Assembly (NCBI RefSeq): GCF_000429425.1
Contig: NZ_AUBV01000001.1
Coordinates: 186,001-250,000 of the forward strand
Direction: 5' to 3'
Length of the DNA stretch: 64,000 nt
From: Algoriphagus mannitolivorans DSM 15301
GTDB taxonomy: Bacteria > Bacteroidota > Bacteroidia > Cytophagales > Cyclobacteriaceae
Positions within the stretch are counted from its first letter, which is position 1. Each line of letters begins with the position of its first letter. The notes under the pieces were generated by a model that saw only the letters and a list, made by a program, of their open reading frames with translations, searched no databases and had not been told where the DNA came from. Positions 28,209-35,508 of the stretch are shown one piece after another. The position numbers and the translations under genes are program-made.

Positions 28209-28718
28209 ATGAAAGAAATTAAATATCCAAGGTCCTTCTCCCATATCGGAATAACAGTGCCTGATATTCATAAAGCCGTTGAATTCTATGAAAATGTGAT
28301 GGGCTGGTATGTGATTATGCCTCCCTCAAGGATAAAAAAGGAGACAAACACAGCAATCGGACAGATGTGCATTGATGTTTTTGGAGAGAATTGGGAGGAA
28401 TTTGAAATTTCCCATTTGTCCACCTCAGACGGAATTGGAATTGAGTTGTTTTCATTTCCACACGGCATCAAAGAGGCGCCTGAGTTTAATCCTTTTAATA
28501 CCGGTCTTTTTCATTTTTGTGTCCAGGATCCTGATATAGAGAACCTTACTAGGAAAATCGTAGAAGCGGGAGGAAAGCAAAGAATGCCTATCAGAGAATA
28601 TTATCCCAATGAAAAGCCTTTTAAAATGGTGTATGTTGAAGATCCGTTCGGGGTTGTCTTTGAAATATACACCCACAGCTACGAACTGACATATTCCTCT
28701 GGTGCTTATCAAAAATGA
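28209..28718 (+). CDS. VOC-family (glyoxalase/dioxygenase-like) protein
   Basis: A 169-residue vicinal-oxygen-chelate protein. It starts with SHIGITVPDIHKAVEFYENV, the first beta-alpha-beta module with a metal-type His. The second module holds FHFCVQDPDIE and ends PFGVVFEIYTHSYE, with the conserved metal Glu. The length fits a single-chain two-module fold. The substrate is unknown; lactoylglutathione-lyase-like or dioxygenase-like activity is possible. It is monocistronic, with a terminator 76 bp downstream. Confidence 0.85.
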   Translation: MKEIKYPRSFSHIGITVPDIHKAVEFYENVMGWYVIMPPSRIKKETNTAIGQMCIDVFGENWEEFEISHLSTSDGIGIELFSFPHGIKEAPEFNPFNTGLFHFCVQDPDIENLTRKIVEAGGKQRMPIREYYPNEKPFKMVYVEDPFGVVFEIYTHSYELTYSSGAYQK

Positions 28719-28793
28719 AATTCCACTTGAAAAGTGGTAAAACCTGTTCAGGAAACTAGTTCATACAAGAAAGGGATCTTCCAGAAATTCAAT

Positions 28794-28822
28794 TCCCAGG
28801 GCAAAACCCTGGGATTTTTTTT
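28794..28822 (+). terminator. Intrinsic terminator after VOC gene
   Basis: TCCCAGGG/CCCTGGGA stem (28794-28801, 28807-28814) with a CAAAA loop and eight T. The rest of 28719-29094 shows no gene or repeat that I can support. Confidence 0.88.
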
Positions 28823-29094
28823 ATCCTAAACCTATTCCAAAATTGGAATAAATAAAATCTATGCCGGTGCATGCTTCCAGAATTGAAAAGCAATCCGATT
28901 GGAGTTTCACATTTTTGAGAAATCACCCTAACTAATTGATCTTTCTCTATCTTAATGGGAAAATTTCAAAATCCCTGCCTCCTATGAAAATCCAGCTGAA
29001 TCCCCAATACAAATCCTTGGATCTGAGACCTTATCAAGCTTTGATCTATAGTTTCGAGTAAATTCAACTCTTTCCCATCCAAAATTCTAGGCCT

Positions 29095-29475
29095 ATGAAA
29101 CTTTTTCTATTAATGAATGGGGGACATTCTCCCAAAGGAAAACTGATCCAAGATCTGAGCATCAGTTTCGCTTCTTATGATCTAGAACGACTAGAGCCTT
29201 TTTTGGCGGAAGACATCACCTGGACCTTAATCGGTGATACTCCCATCAAGGGTAAAGCTAATTTTTTGGCAGCCTTGGGTGAAATGATGGGAAATACTGC
29301 CGCAGAATTACAGATCCATCAAATTGTGACCCATGGAAAAGAGGGCGCGGTCTATGGAGAAATGATCATGGAAAACGGAGACCGGTTTGCATTTGCCGAT
29401 TTCTACGTATTTAGCAGCACTAGGTCCGATTTAGTCAAATCGATCTCCAGCTTTGTAATTCAAAAAACCAAGTAG
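29095..29475 (+). CDS. NTF2-like/SnoaL-type protein
   Basis: A 126-residue protein with the SnoaL/NTF2-like cone pattern: an N-terminal helix (LIQDLSISFASYDLERLEPF), then LAEDITWTLIGDTPIKGK, then long strands ending in FAFADFYVF. Such folds serve as small isomerases, hydrolases or ligand-binding proteins; no catalytic residues can be assigned here. An internal Met at residue 7 is an alternative start. Confidence 0.75.
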   Translation: MKLFLLMNGGHSPKGKLIQDLSISFASYDLERLEPFLAEDITWTLIGDTPIKGKANFLAALGEMMGNTAAELQIHQIVTHGKEGAVYGEMIMENGDRFAFADFYVFSSTRSDLVKSISSFVIQKTK

Positions 29476-29631
29476 AAATTGGATTCAGAATCGTCTGCTC
29501 GCTAGAACTAGCATTAGCTGAACCATTGAAAGCTTTCTTTTCCTTCAGATTTTGGAACTGCTGCAATTTTGGATAACAATAATTCAAAATAAGCCTTTAA
29601 ATTCAATAGCGTTTATTTCCCCTACATCATT

Positions 29632-30519
29632 ATGCCTGCATGTGCATTCTTGTCTATCGCCAATACTGAGGGATGGTTTATCGATGACGATTTGGTTCAT
29701 CCTTTTCTCAAGGACTTGGGTTGGTCCGTACAAAACATCCCCTGGAACCAAGAGACAGATTGGGATAAATTTGACTTGGTGGTTATCCGCAGCCCTTGGG
29801 ATTACCAAAATCATTTGGTGGATTTTCTGAGAGTGTTAGACCGGATTAACCGATCCAAAGCCATTCTTTTGAACCCCATAGAATTGGTTCATTGGAACAT
29901 CAACAAAAGCTACCTTTTCGAGCTTCAAGCCAAAGGGGTGGAATTGGTGCCGACGATCAAGCCTTCTATTTTGCAACTCTCAGACATCAGAAATGCCTTC
30001 GAAAAATTCCAAACGGATGAATTGATTGTGAAGCCTCAAATCGGAGCCAATGCAGATGATACCTTTAGGCTAAGCAAAACCAGAGAAGCAGACTGGGGCA
30101 GTGTCTTGCCTTTCTTTCAAAATAAAGTAGGCATGCTTCAGCCATTTATACAAAATGTGGTAGATGAAGGGGAGTTTTCTCTGATGTTCTTTCAGGGAGA
30201 ACTCAGTCATACCATCCTGAAGACAGTCAAAGTGGGGGATTTTAGAGTTCAGGAGGAGCATGGAGGAGGAGTGATTCCAATTGCTGTACCAGAACCAGCA
30301 TTGCTGGCAGCCGCAGAAAAAGCTCTGGCGGCCTTACCTCGGCAGCCCTTCTATGCCCGGGTTGATCTGGTCCGAACCCCTCAAAATACTTTTGCCTTGA
30401 TGGAGCTGGAATTGATTGAACCTTGCCTTTATTTTCGGTTTGATCCGGATTCTCCCAGAGTTTTTGCGAACTTATTAGACGAATTCTGGAAGAAAAGTCA
30501 AGTTTTAAACCCGATCTGA
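29632..30519 (+). CDS. ATP-grasp protein (RimK/glutathione-synthetase-like)
   Basis: A 295-residue protein. The N-terminal preATP-grasp part (about 1-95) holds VVIRSPWDYQNHL. The ATP-grasp part (about 100-290) has DELIVKPQIGANADDTF (ATP-site Lys), MLQPFIQNVVDEGEFSLMFF, a YARVDLVRT strand and ELELIEPCLYF with the metal-binding acidic residues. It resembles the group of stand-alone ATP-grasp proteins related to cycloserine ligase DcsG and bacterial glutathione synthetase. It is expected to ligate a carboxylate to an amine or thiol; the substrates are unknown. It is followed 3 bp later by a small VOC gene, so the two are one operon. Confidence 0.8.
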   Translation: MPACAFLSIANTEGWFIDDDLVHPFLKDLGWSVQNIPWNQETDWDKFDLVVIRSPWDYQNHLVDFLRVLDRINRSKAILLNPIELVHWNINKSYLFELQAKGVELVPTIKPSILQLSDIRNAFEKFQTDELIVKPQIGANADDTFRLSKTREADWGSVLPFFQNKVGMLQPFIQNVVDEGEFSLMFFQGELSHTILKTVKVGDFRVQEEHGGGVIPIAVPEPALLAAAEKALAALPRQPFYARVDLVRTPQNTFALMELELIEPCLYFRFDPDSPRVFANLLDEFWKKSQVLNPI

Positions 30520-30522
30520 TCC

Positions 30523-30879
30523 ATGCTCCAAGCCATCCACCCCAAACTTCCTATGCGGGACAAGAAAATCACCGAAAGCTATTATGTCGGCCTGTTGGGC
30601 TTTAGATTGTTGGGAAGTGGAAATTACCCGGAATACCTCATGGTGGAGAAAGACCAGATCGAGCTCCATTTTTTTCTCTTCAAAGAGCTAGATCCCAAAG
30701 AAAACTACGGGCAGGTATATATCCGAACCGAGGACATTAAGACGCTGTATCAGGATTTTCTCCTGCGAAAAATCCCAATCCACCCCAACGGACATCTTCA
30801 GGTAAAACCATGGGGACAAATGGAGTTTTCCCTTTTGGACCCGGACAACAATCTTCTGACTTTTGGGCAAGCGATCTGA
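30523..30879 (+). CDS. Small VOC-family protein (bleomycin-resistance-like)
   Basis: A 118-residue protein with the BRP/glyoxalase pattern: a start on KLPMRDKKITESYYVGLLGF, then IELHFFLFKE, and a final WGQMEFSLLDPDNNLLTFGQ carrying the usual acidic/aromatic end motif. Proteins of this length act as dimers that bind small molecules. It is probably co-transcribed with the ATP-grasp gene. It abuts the convergent radical SAM gene end to end (30879/30880), with no terminator between. Confidence 0.82.
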   Translation: MLQAIHPKLPMRDKKITESYYVGLLGFRLLGSGNYPEYLMVEKDQIELHFFLFKELDPKENYGQVYIRTEDIKTLYQDFLLRKIPIHPNGHLQVKPWGQMEFSLLDPDNNLLTFGQAI

Positions 30880-31944
30880 TCAAAAATCCAAACTCAGATT
30901 CCCTCCTTTTCGAAAAACCTTCAAGTTATACTCAGGCATAGATTTATCCTGGAAATATTTTTTCCTCGAATGTCGGAATAGCTGTCGAATGCTCTCCGCG
31001 AGTACCCCCTCTCCTTTCATCCTTCTTCCAAATTCATTGTCTTGCACCTTTCCTCCGTGGAGTTCAGCGATTTGATGCATGACTTTTTGGAAGCGGTCCG
31101 GGAAGTTCTTCTGAAGCCAATCCGAAAAAATCTCTTCCAATTTCCCATTCAGCCTCACTACAGTCATTCCCGCCCCACTGGCTCCATGGTCTGCGGCGGC
31201 TTTGATGATTTGGGGAATCTCATGATGGTTGAGTCCAGGAATAATCGGTGCATTCATCACTGCTACCGGCACTCCTGCTTTTGCCAAAGCTTCCAAAGTC
31301 GATAAGCGCTTGGCAGCACTGGCTGTTCGGGGTTCCATTGCCCTTCTCAGATCCTCCTCCAAGGTGGTGATGGAAATATAGACCTGAACTAGATTTTGGG
31401 AAGCCAAATCCTGTAGAATGTCTAAATCCCGAAGAATCAAGCTGTTTTTGGTGATGATTCCGACGGGATGCCGATATTTTGCAAAAACCTTAAGAAGACC
31501 CCTGGTGATCTCCATTTTCTTTTCCAATGGCTGATAGCAATCGGTATTCCCGGAAAGGGAAATGGGTGTGACTTTCCAAGATTTACTTAAAAGCTTTGCC
31601 TCTAACAACCTCGGGGCATCCGGTTTAGCCATCAGCTTGGTTTCAAAGTCAATTCCCGCAGAATACCCATAATATTCATGGGAATTGCGTGAATAGCAAT
31701 AGATGCAGCCATGTTCACATCCTTGATAGGGATTGAGAGAAAAACTAAGTCCAATATCAGGGCTGGTAATCGGATTGACAATAGACTTGGGATGCTCTAT
31801 ACGCACTTCGGTCTTGGGAGAAAGCAAAAGCGGTTCGTCGATTCCTTCCACATGCTCAGCTACGATTCGATGCGCCAAAAAGCGATTCCCAGACTGAATC
31901 TGTGCTCCTCTTCCCTTGAAATATTCTTCTTCTCTGTCAATCAT
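30880..31944 (-). CDS. Radical SAM protein, PA0069/SplB-like
   Basis: A 354-residue radical SAM protein. The cluster motif is GCEHGCIYCYSR (Cys76, Cys80, Cys83), followed by the PA0069-family NSHEYYGYSAGIDFETKLM. SLSGNTDCYQPLEKK and GIITKNSLILRDLDIL are further conserved blocks, and the end holds the EFGRRMKGEGVLAE segment. The family is related to spore photoproduct lyase by its core but its function is unknown. It has no partner gene on its strand and stands alone. Confidence 0.9.
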   Translation of the reverse strand: MIDREEEYFKGRGAQIQSGNRFLAHRIVAEHVEGIDEPLLLSPKTEVRIEHPKSIVNPITSPDIGLSFSLNPYQGCEHGCIYCYSRNSHEYYGYSAGIDFETKLMAKPDAPRLLEAKLLSKSWKVTPISLSGNTDCYQPLEKKMEITRGLLKVFAKYRHPVGIITKNSLILRDLDILQDLASQNLVQVYISITTLEEDLRRAMEPRTASAAKRLSTLEALAKAGVPVAVMNAPIIPGLNHHEIPQIIKAAADHGASGAGMTVVRLNGKLEEIFSDWLQKNFPDRFQKVMHQIAELHGGKVQDNEFGRRMKGEGVLAESIRQLFRHSRKKYFQDKSMPEYNLKVFRKGGNLSLDF

Positions 31945-32183
31945 TTTATCAAAACCAAGCTCCTCATTTTACCAAAGTTTTGGCAAATCAAAATGGGAAT
32001 GACTGAAAATGTCAGATAGAAAGATGATTTACGAATTACGAGGGGATGGATAGGTTTTAGGGCATTCTAATACTTTAAGACCTAAAAGAGGAAGAACTAT
32101 GAGGCACGATTTTCTCGAAGAAGAGAAAGAATTGGTGGTCAAGTAATAACATTCTAGATTATTCAAAAACCCTCAAAAATCGA

Positions 32184-32230
32184 AATTTTTCAATTTTTCA
32201 ATTTTTCAATTTTTCAATTTTCCAATTTTC
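32184..32230. repeat. Tandem 8-bp repeat AATTTTTC
   Basis: Four exact copies of AATTTTTC (32184-32215) followed by two degenerate units to 32230. It lies just beyond the stop of the flavoprotein gene on the minus strand. Such short repeats are prone to slippage and may vary between strains. The remaining gap (31945-32183) holds nothing I can support. Confidence 0.9.
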
Positions 32231-32240
32231 AAATCCTTAA

Positions 32241-33299
32241 CTAAAAAGGAAACACCAACAGCGCATGCTGGCTGACCGTATTGAAGTCCCTCCATACTCT
32301 ATTGAGCTCGGTATGGGTTTTGGCTGCTTCCAAACCAGAAAACGGATACATTTTTGCATTCCACTCACGGCATAGAAAAGTCAGTTTTCGGCTGATTTTA
32401 CTGACTGACTTCAAAGTTTTTTTGGAGATTTTTCCTTCTTGCTGCAATTCATTCCAGGATTCTGATATCTTGACATAAAAATCTTCCTTGCCTTTTTCCA
32501 ACTTGGAATGGGCCTTTTTCTCCTGCTTCTTGAAATATTTCAAATGCTTGGAATCGTAGTTCCTTGACTCATTTCTTCTCCAGAAAGCTTCTGAAATCAG
32601 TTCCTGCAAGTGCTCAGAAATCCCCAAAATATTCACCGCCAAGGTAGCTTCAGCAAATTGTAAGAATGGATATTGAAAAATAGGATTGGAAATTGTGGTC
32701 TTTTCAGGCAATATCTCAAAACTTCTGTTCAAAGGAACCCGGATGTTCTCTGCCTTAAAAGCGTGGCTTCCAGTAGCCACCATTCCCATGTAGCTCCACC
32801 CATCCAGAATTTCCACTTCTTCTCTTTTGAGAATAAAGGCTTTGACCATGGGCTGTCCACCTTTTCCCAAGACTGGAGATCCATTTTTTAAAATCTCACA
32901 ATTAGCCGTCAAATGGGTAGCGTGCAAAGCTCCTGAAGCATAAGTCCAATGACCGGAAATATGATACTCCTCTCCTATTTCATTTGCCTTTCCTCCCACA
33001 AATCCACTTCCCGCCAAGCAAACCCTAGGATCGGAAAAAACTTCTTTGGCCAAACTTTGATCTAAAAATCCCACAAACCAAGCAGCTCCCGCGCATAAGG
33101 TCACGGTCCAACCTAGACTCCCATCCACTTTGGCCAACTTTTCCTCCACCTGTAAGGCCTCGGGGAAATTCAGCCCTAAACCTCCTAGATTCCGGGGAAC
33201 GAACAGCTTGAACCATTTTTCTTTGTAAATAACCTCCAACCATTCCTCGGGTAATTGGCCTAGGTTTTCTGCTTTTGAAGCAAATTCAGGATTCAACAT
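32241..33299 (-). CDS. Acyl-CoA-dehydrogenase-fold flavoprotein
   Basis: A 352-residue protein of the acyl-CoA dehydrogenase/group D flavin monooxygenase fold. The N-terminal helical part has FVPRNLGGLGLNFPEALQVE and KVDGSLGWTVTLCAGAAWF. The middle beta domain (GSGFVGGKANEI, YHISGHWTYASGALHATHL) and a C-terminal helical bundle follow. The DGSLGW block and the missing catalytic Glu region are closer to HsaA/DszC-like monooxygenases than to true beta-oxidation enzymes (inference from memory). It overlaps the transporter gene upstream by 14 bp and is therefore in the TPP-riboswitch operon. A link to thiamine or a thiamine precursor is plausible but unproven. Confidence 0.78.
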   Translation of the reverse strand: MLNPEFASKAENLGQLPEEWLEVIYKEKWFKLFVPRNLGGLGLNFPEALQVEEKLAKVDGSLGWTVTLCAGAAWFVGFLDQSLAKEVFSDPRVCLAGSGFVGGKANEIGEEYHISGHWTYASGALHATHLTANCEILKNGSPVLGKGGQPMVKAFILKREEVEILDGWSYMGMVATGSHAFKAENIRVPLNRSFEILPEKTTISNPIFQYPFLQFAEATLAVNILGISEHLQELISEAFWRRNESRNYDSKHLKYFKKQEKKAHSKLEKGKEDFYVKISESWNELQQEGKISKKTLKSVSKISRKLTFLCREWNAKMYPFSGLEAAKTHTELNRVWRDFNTVSQHALLVFPF

Positions 33300-33909
33300 A
33301 TATGACTTGGGTTTCGATTTCTTTTTTCCAGTCTAAATAGCCCAAAACAGCCACTACAAAAAGGAATATTGTCAGTAATGCAAACATGAACAAACCTTTG
33401 TAAAAAAGGAGGGGAATGGCCACCAGATTAGAGAGATTGAGCCAAAGCCAGTTTTCCAATTTCCTTTTGGCTAATAGCCACATGCCAGCCCAAGCGGTAG
33501 AAGATACAAAGGCATCCAAAAATGGCACATCAGAATCTGTAAACAGAACCAGAAAGGCATATAAAATCCCCCATCCCAGCAATGCAATGGTCCAAGTGAT
33601 TGTTTGCTCTTTTGAATTGCTTTTACTGATCACTGCGGCACCGGAAGCAGTCCTTGAATTCCAATTGGCCCATCCGTATATGCTCATCACCAGATAATAC
33701 ACATGCAGAAGGGTTTCGGCATAAAGCTTGGATTGGATTAAAAGAAATCCACCGCACAGAATACTGATTATCCCTGTAGGATAAAGCCAGATGTTGTTTC
33801 TCTTTGCCAATAGCACTTCAGATACTCCAAAGCCAACGGCCGTCCACTCCAAAAAGGAGGTTCGATGGACTTGCTCGAGGAGCAAATCCCAAAAGGTGTT
33901 AAAGTCCAT
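33286..33909 (-). CDS. pnuT: PnuC-family transporter, probably thiamine transporter PnuT
   Basis: A 207-residue protein with about seven membrane helices and the PnuC-family signature VYYLVMSIYGWANW, plus the initial LEWTAVGFGVSEVLLAKRNN. PnuC itself takes up nicotinamide riboside. The Bacteroidota subgroup controlled by TPP riboswitches is known as PnuT and was predicted, later supported, to take up thiamine. A clear TPP riboswitch in the leader makes PnuT the better call. The first codon lies in a hairpin arm that may control translation. The 3' end overlaps the flavoprotein gene. Confidence 0.88.
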   Translation of the reverse strand: MDFNTFWDLLLEQVHRTSFLEWTAVGFGVSEVLLAKRNNIWLYPTGIISILCGGFLLIQSKLYAETLLHVYYLVMSIYGWANWNSRTASGAAVISKSNSKEQTITWTIALLGWGILYAFLVLFTDSDVPFLDAFVSSTAWAGMWLLAKRKLENWLWLNLSNLVAIPLLFYKGLFMFALLTIFLFVVAVLGYLDWKKEIETQVIYVES

Positions 33910-33937
33910 TTGAATAACTTTTGGTCATTATTCAAAT
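33908..33937 (-). promoter_or_regulatory. Hairpin covering the pnuT start codon
   Basis: On the minus strand, ATTTGAATAA (33937-33928) and TTATTCAAAT (33917-33908) are perfectly complementary over 10 bp with a 10-nt loop. The last two bases of the second arm are the A and U of the start codon (33909-33907). It lies directly downstream of the TPP aptamer and is a good candidate for a translational expression platform. Confidence 0.65.
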
Positions 33938-33954
33938 AAGGGAGGAATGATGGA

Positions 33955-34046
33955 TCGATCCCTACGCCGGCATTATCCGGATCAGGTGCTCAGTACCAAG
34001 GTACTGATGGGTATAATCTCAGCCCGATTTGATGGGGCACCCCTTA
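33955..34046 (-). promoter_or_regulatory. TPP (thiamine pyrophosphate) riboswitch
   Basis: On the minus strand, the conserved THI-element blocks appear in order: GGGGTGCC, GGGCTGAGA, a P3-type hairpin (CAGTACCTTGGTACTG), ACCTGATCCGGATAATGCCGG, and CGTAGGGA. This is the full aptamer consensus. It lies about 45-135 nt upstream of the PnuT-type gene and is expected to reduce expression when thiamine pyrophosphate is abundant. Only about 16 bp separate it from the upstream gene's terminator. Confidence 0.96.
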
Positions 34047-34062
34047 ATTGATGGCATGAATT

Positions 34063-34093
34063 TAAAACAAAAGGCCAGGAATCACCCGGCCTT
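34063..34093 (-). terminator. Intrinsic terminator of the esterase gene
   Basis: On the minus strand, AAGGCCGGG pairs with CCTGGCCTT (one G-U), loop of 5, then TTTTGTTTT. It begins six bases after the esterase stop. Its T-rich tail may also supply the -33 region of the riboswitch transcript. Confidence 0.85.
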
Positions 34094-34098
34094 AAGCA

Positions 34099-35391
34099 TT
34101 ATTTTTTCTTTTTCTGAGCGGCCATCCACTCCATAATGGTGACGGGTCTTCCCCCAAGCATTACTGGTTTTCCATCCAAGTCATGCCGCGCGACATTCGC
34201 ATGAGAATACACCCAAGACCAATGCCCATTGTATTGGAAATCTTTCCCTCCATATAATCCAGTAACATCGTGAACATTGTCAAAGTAGGAAAAATAGACA
34301 TTCTTGGCTCCTGCTTTTCTCAGCCGATCAAAAAGAGGAACAACGGTTTCGTCGGGCTTGGTGGTCATATCATCCTTTGCATGTACAAACCAAATCGGTA
34401 CATTCTTGATTTTTTGGACCATTTGGTCGGTGACAAATTCATTGTTGAAAGCCAAAGCACTGATGTAGCCGGCAGCAAAGTATTCCGGATGCTCGAAGAT
34501 TAATTTGAGGGAAATGTAACCACCATTAGAGCAGCCTCCCACATAAATTCTGTTGGTATCCACACCGGGGTTTTTAGCCACAAAATCCTGGATCAAAGCA
34601 AAAACCGCTTCATGGTAGATATCATCCACTTGCCCTCTAGTCATACCCTCTCCAGAATCCATCCAAAATGTTGGGGTTTGGGGAGCCAAGACATAGGCCC
34701 CACCAAAAAGCACCTGGATTTCTGGAGCTGCATAATTATATGCTTTGTTTCCCAAAAGGGCAATGCTGGGATCGGTCCCTCCTTCTCCACCACCGTGAAG
34801 CCAAATGATCAAAGGAGCTTTTGCAGATCCTGTTTTGGGGGCAAAAGCCCCATAGGTAAGGCTGATGTTTTGATGGGTAAATTTTCCATTGAGGTCAAAA
34901 TCCTTTAAATCCTTCTGCAAAATTCCATTGGACTGATTCCAGATTTGACCGGATTTGGCATGAAGGACGGTCACCTGATAGTCAATCCAGACATTTGAGG
35001 CTCGATTTCCCATCCTAAGGTATTGCATGGAAGACATGACCGGATTGTTTGGACTCACGGCCAACATCAAGGTTAAATACTTCCCATCAGCTTGTCTGTT
35101 GCCCTCCACATCGGAAGGATACTGGGTTACGACCGTTCTCTTTCCATGTCGGGCTGCTTCGGGAATTTCTCCCAAAGAAGAGGATCTGGATACGAATATT
35201 TCGAAATCAGCAGGTGAAAGATTGGCAATCGGCTGATCCATACTCAGAACCAGTCTACTGACAGCAGGACCCCAGTCGAAGCCTTCTACGATCAATTTGT
35301 AGCTCCCTGGATTGGGAAGAGCACTGGCGTGGAGGCCAAAACTTAATCCTAGCAAAAGGAAAAGTAATGGCAGGAATATTTTTTTACGCAT
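34099..35391 (-). CDS. Secreted prolyl-oligopeptidase/esterase-like alpha/beta hydrolase
   Basis: A 430-residue exported protein. A signal peptide follows the chosen ATG (MRKKIFLPLLFLLLGLSFG); a frame extension to 35451 adds 20 residues before it and is rejected for that reason. Residues about 30-170 form an N-terminal beta-domain. The alpha/beta-hydrolase part starts at LIIWLHGGGEGG (oxyanion) with the nucleophile elbow GGCSNGG, an aspartate in HAKDD and a His in VHDV. Related proteins are multi-domain esterases/peptidases with predicted roles on plant or algal polymers. The substrate is unknown. Confidence 0.82.
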   Translation of the reverse strand: MRKKIFLPLLFLLLGLSFGLHASALPNPGSYKLIVEGFDWGPAVSRLVLSMDQPIANLSPADFEIFVSRSSSLGEIPEAARHGKRTVVTQYPSDVEGNRQADGKYLTLMLAVSPNNPVMSSMQYLRMGNRASNVWIDYQVTVLHAKSGQIWNQSNGILQKDLKDFDLNGKFTHQNISLTYGAFAPKTGSAKAPLIIWLHGGGEGGTDPSIALLGNKAYNYAAPEIQVLFGGAYVLAPQTPTFWMDSGEGMTRGQVDDIYHEAVFALIQDFVAKNPGVDTNRIYVGGCSNGGYISLKLIFEHPEYFAAGYISALAFNNEFVTDQMVQKIKNVPIWFVHAKDDMTTKPDETVVPLFDRLRKAGAKNVYFSYFDNVHDVTGLYGGKDFQYNGHWSWVYSHANVARHDLDGKPVMLGGRPVTIMEWMAAQKKKK

Positions 35392-35508
35392 AGGTTTATT
35401 GGGTTTGAAAGATTTGAACAGGAAATTCTGCAAAAGTTGACAAAGACCCAATAAAAATTACTCGAAAGGCAAGAAGTTGGGAAGTAAAATCCCAGCTACC
35501 AACCTCCC

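Noticed and set aside
28984..29061. 25-codon frame ending in LRPYQALIYSFE, reminiscent of an alpha-amylase C-terminus
   Set aside because: Too short to support; the upstream frame is closed and has no amylase-like sequence. At most a remnant.
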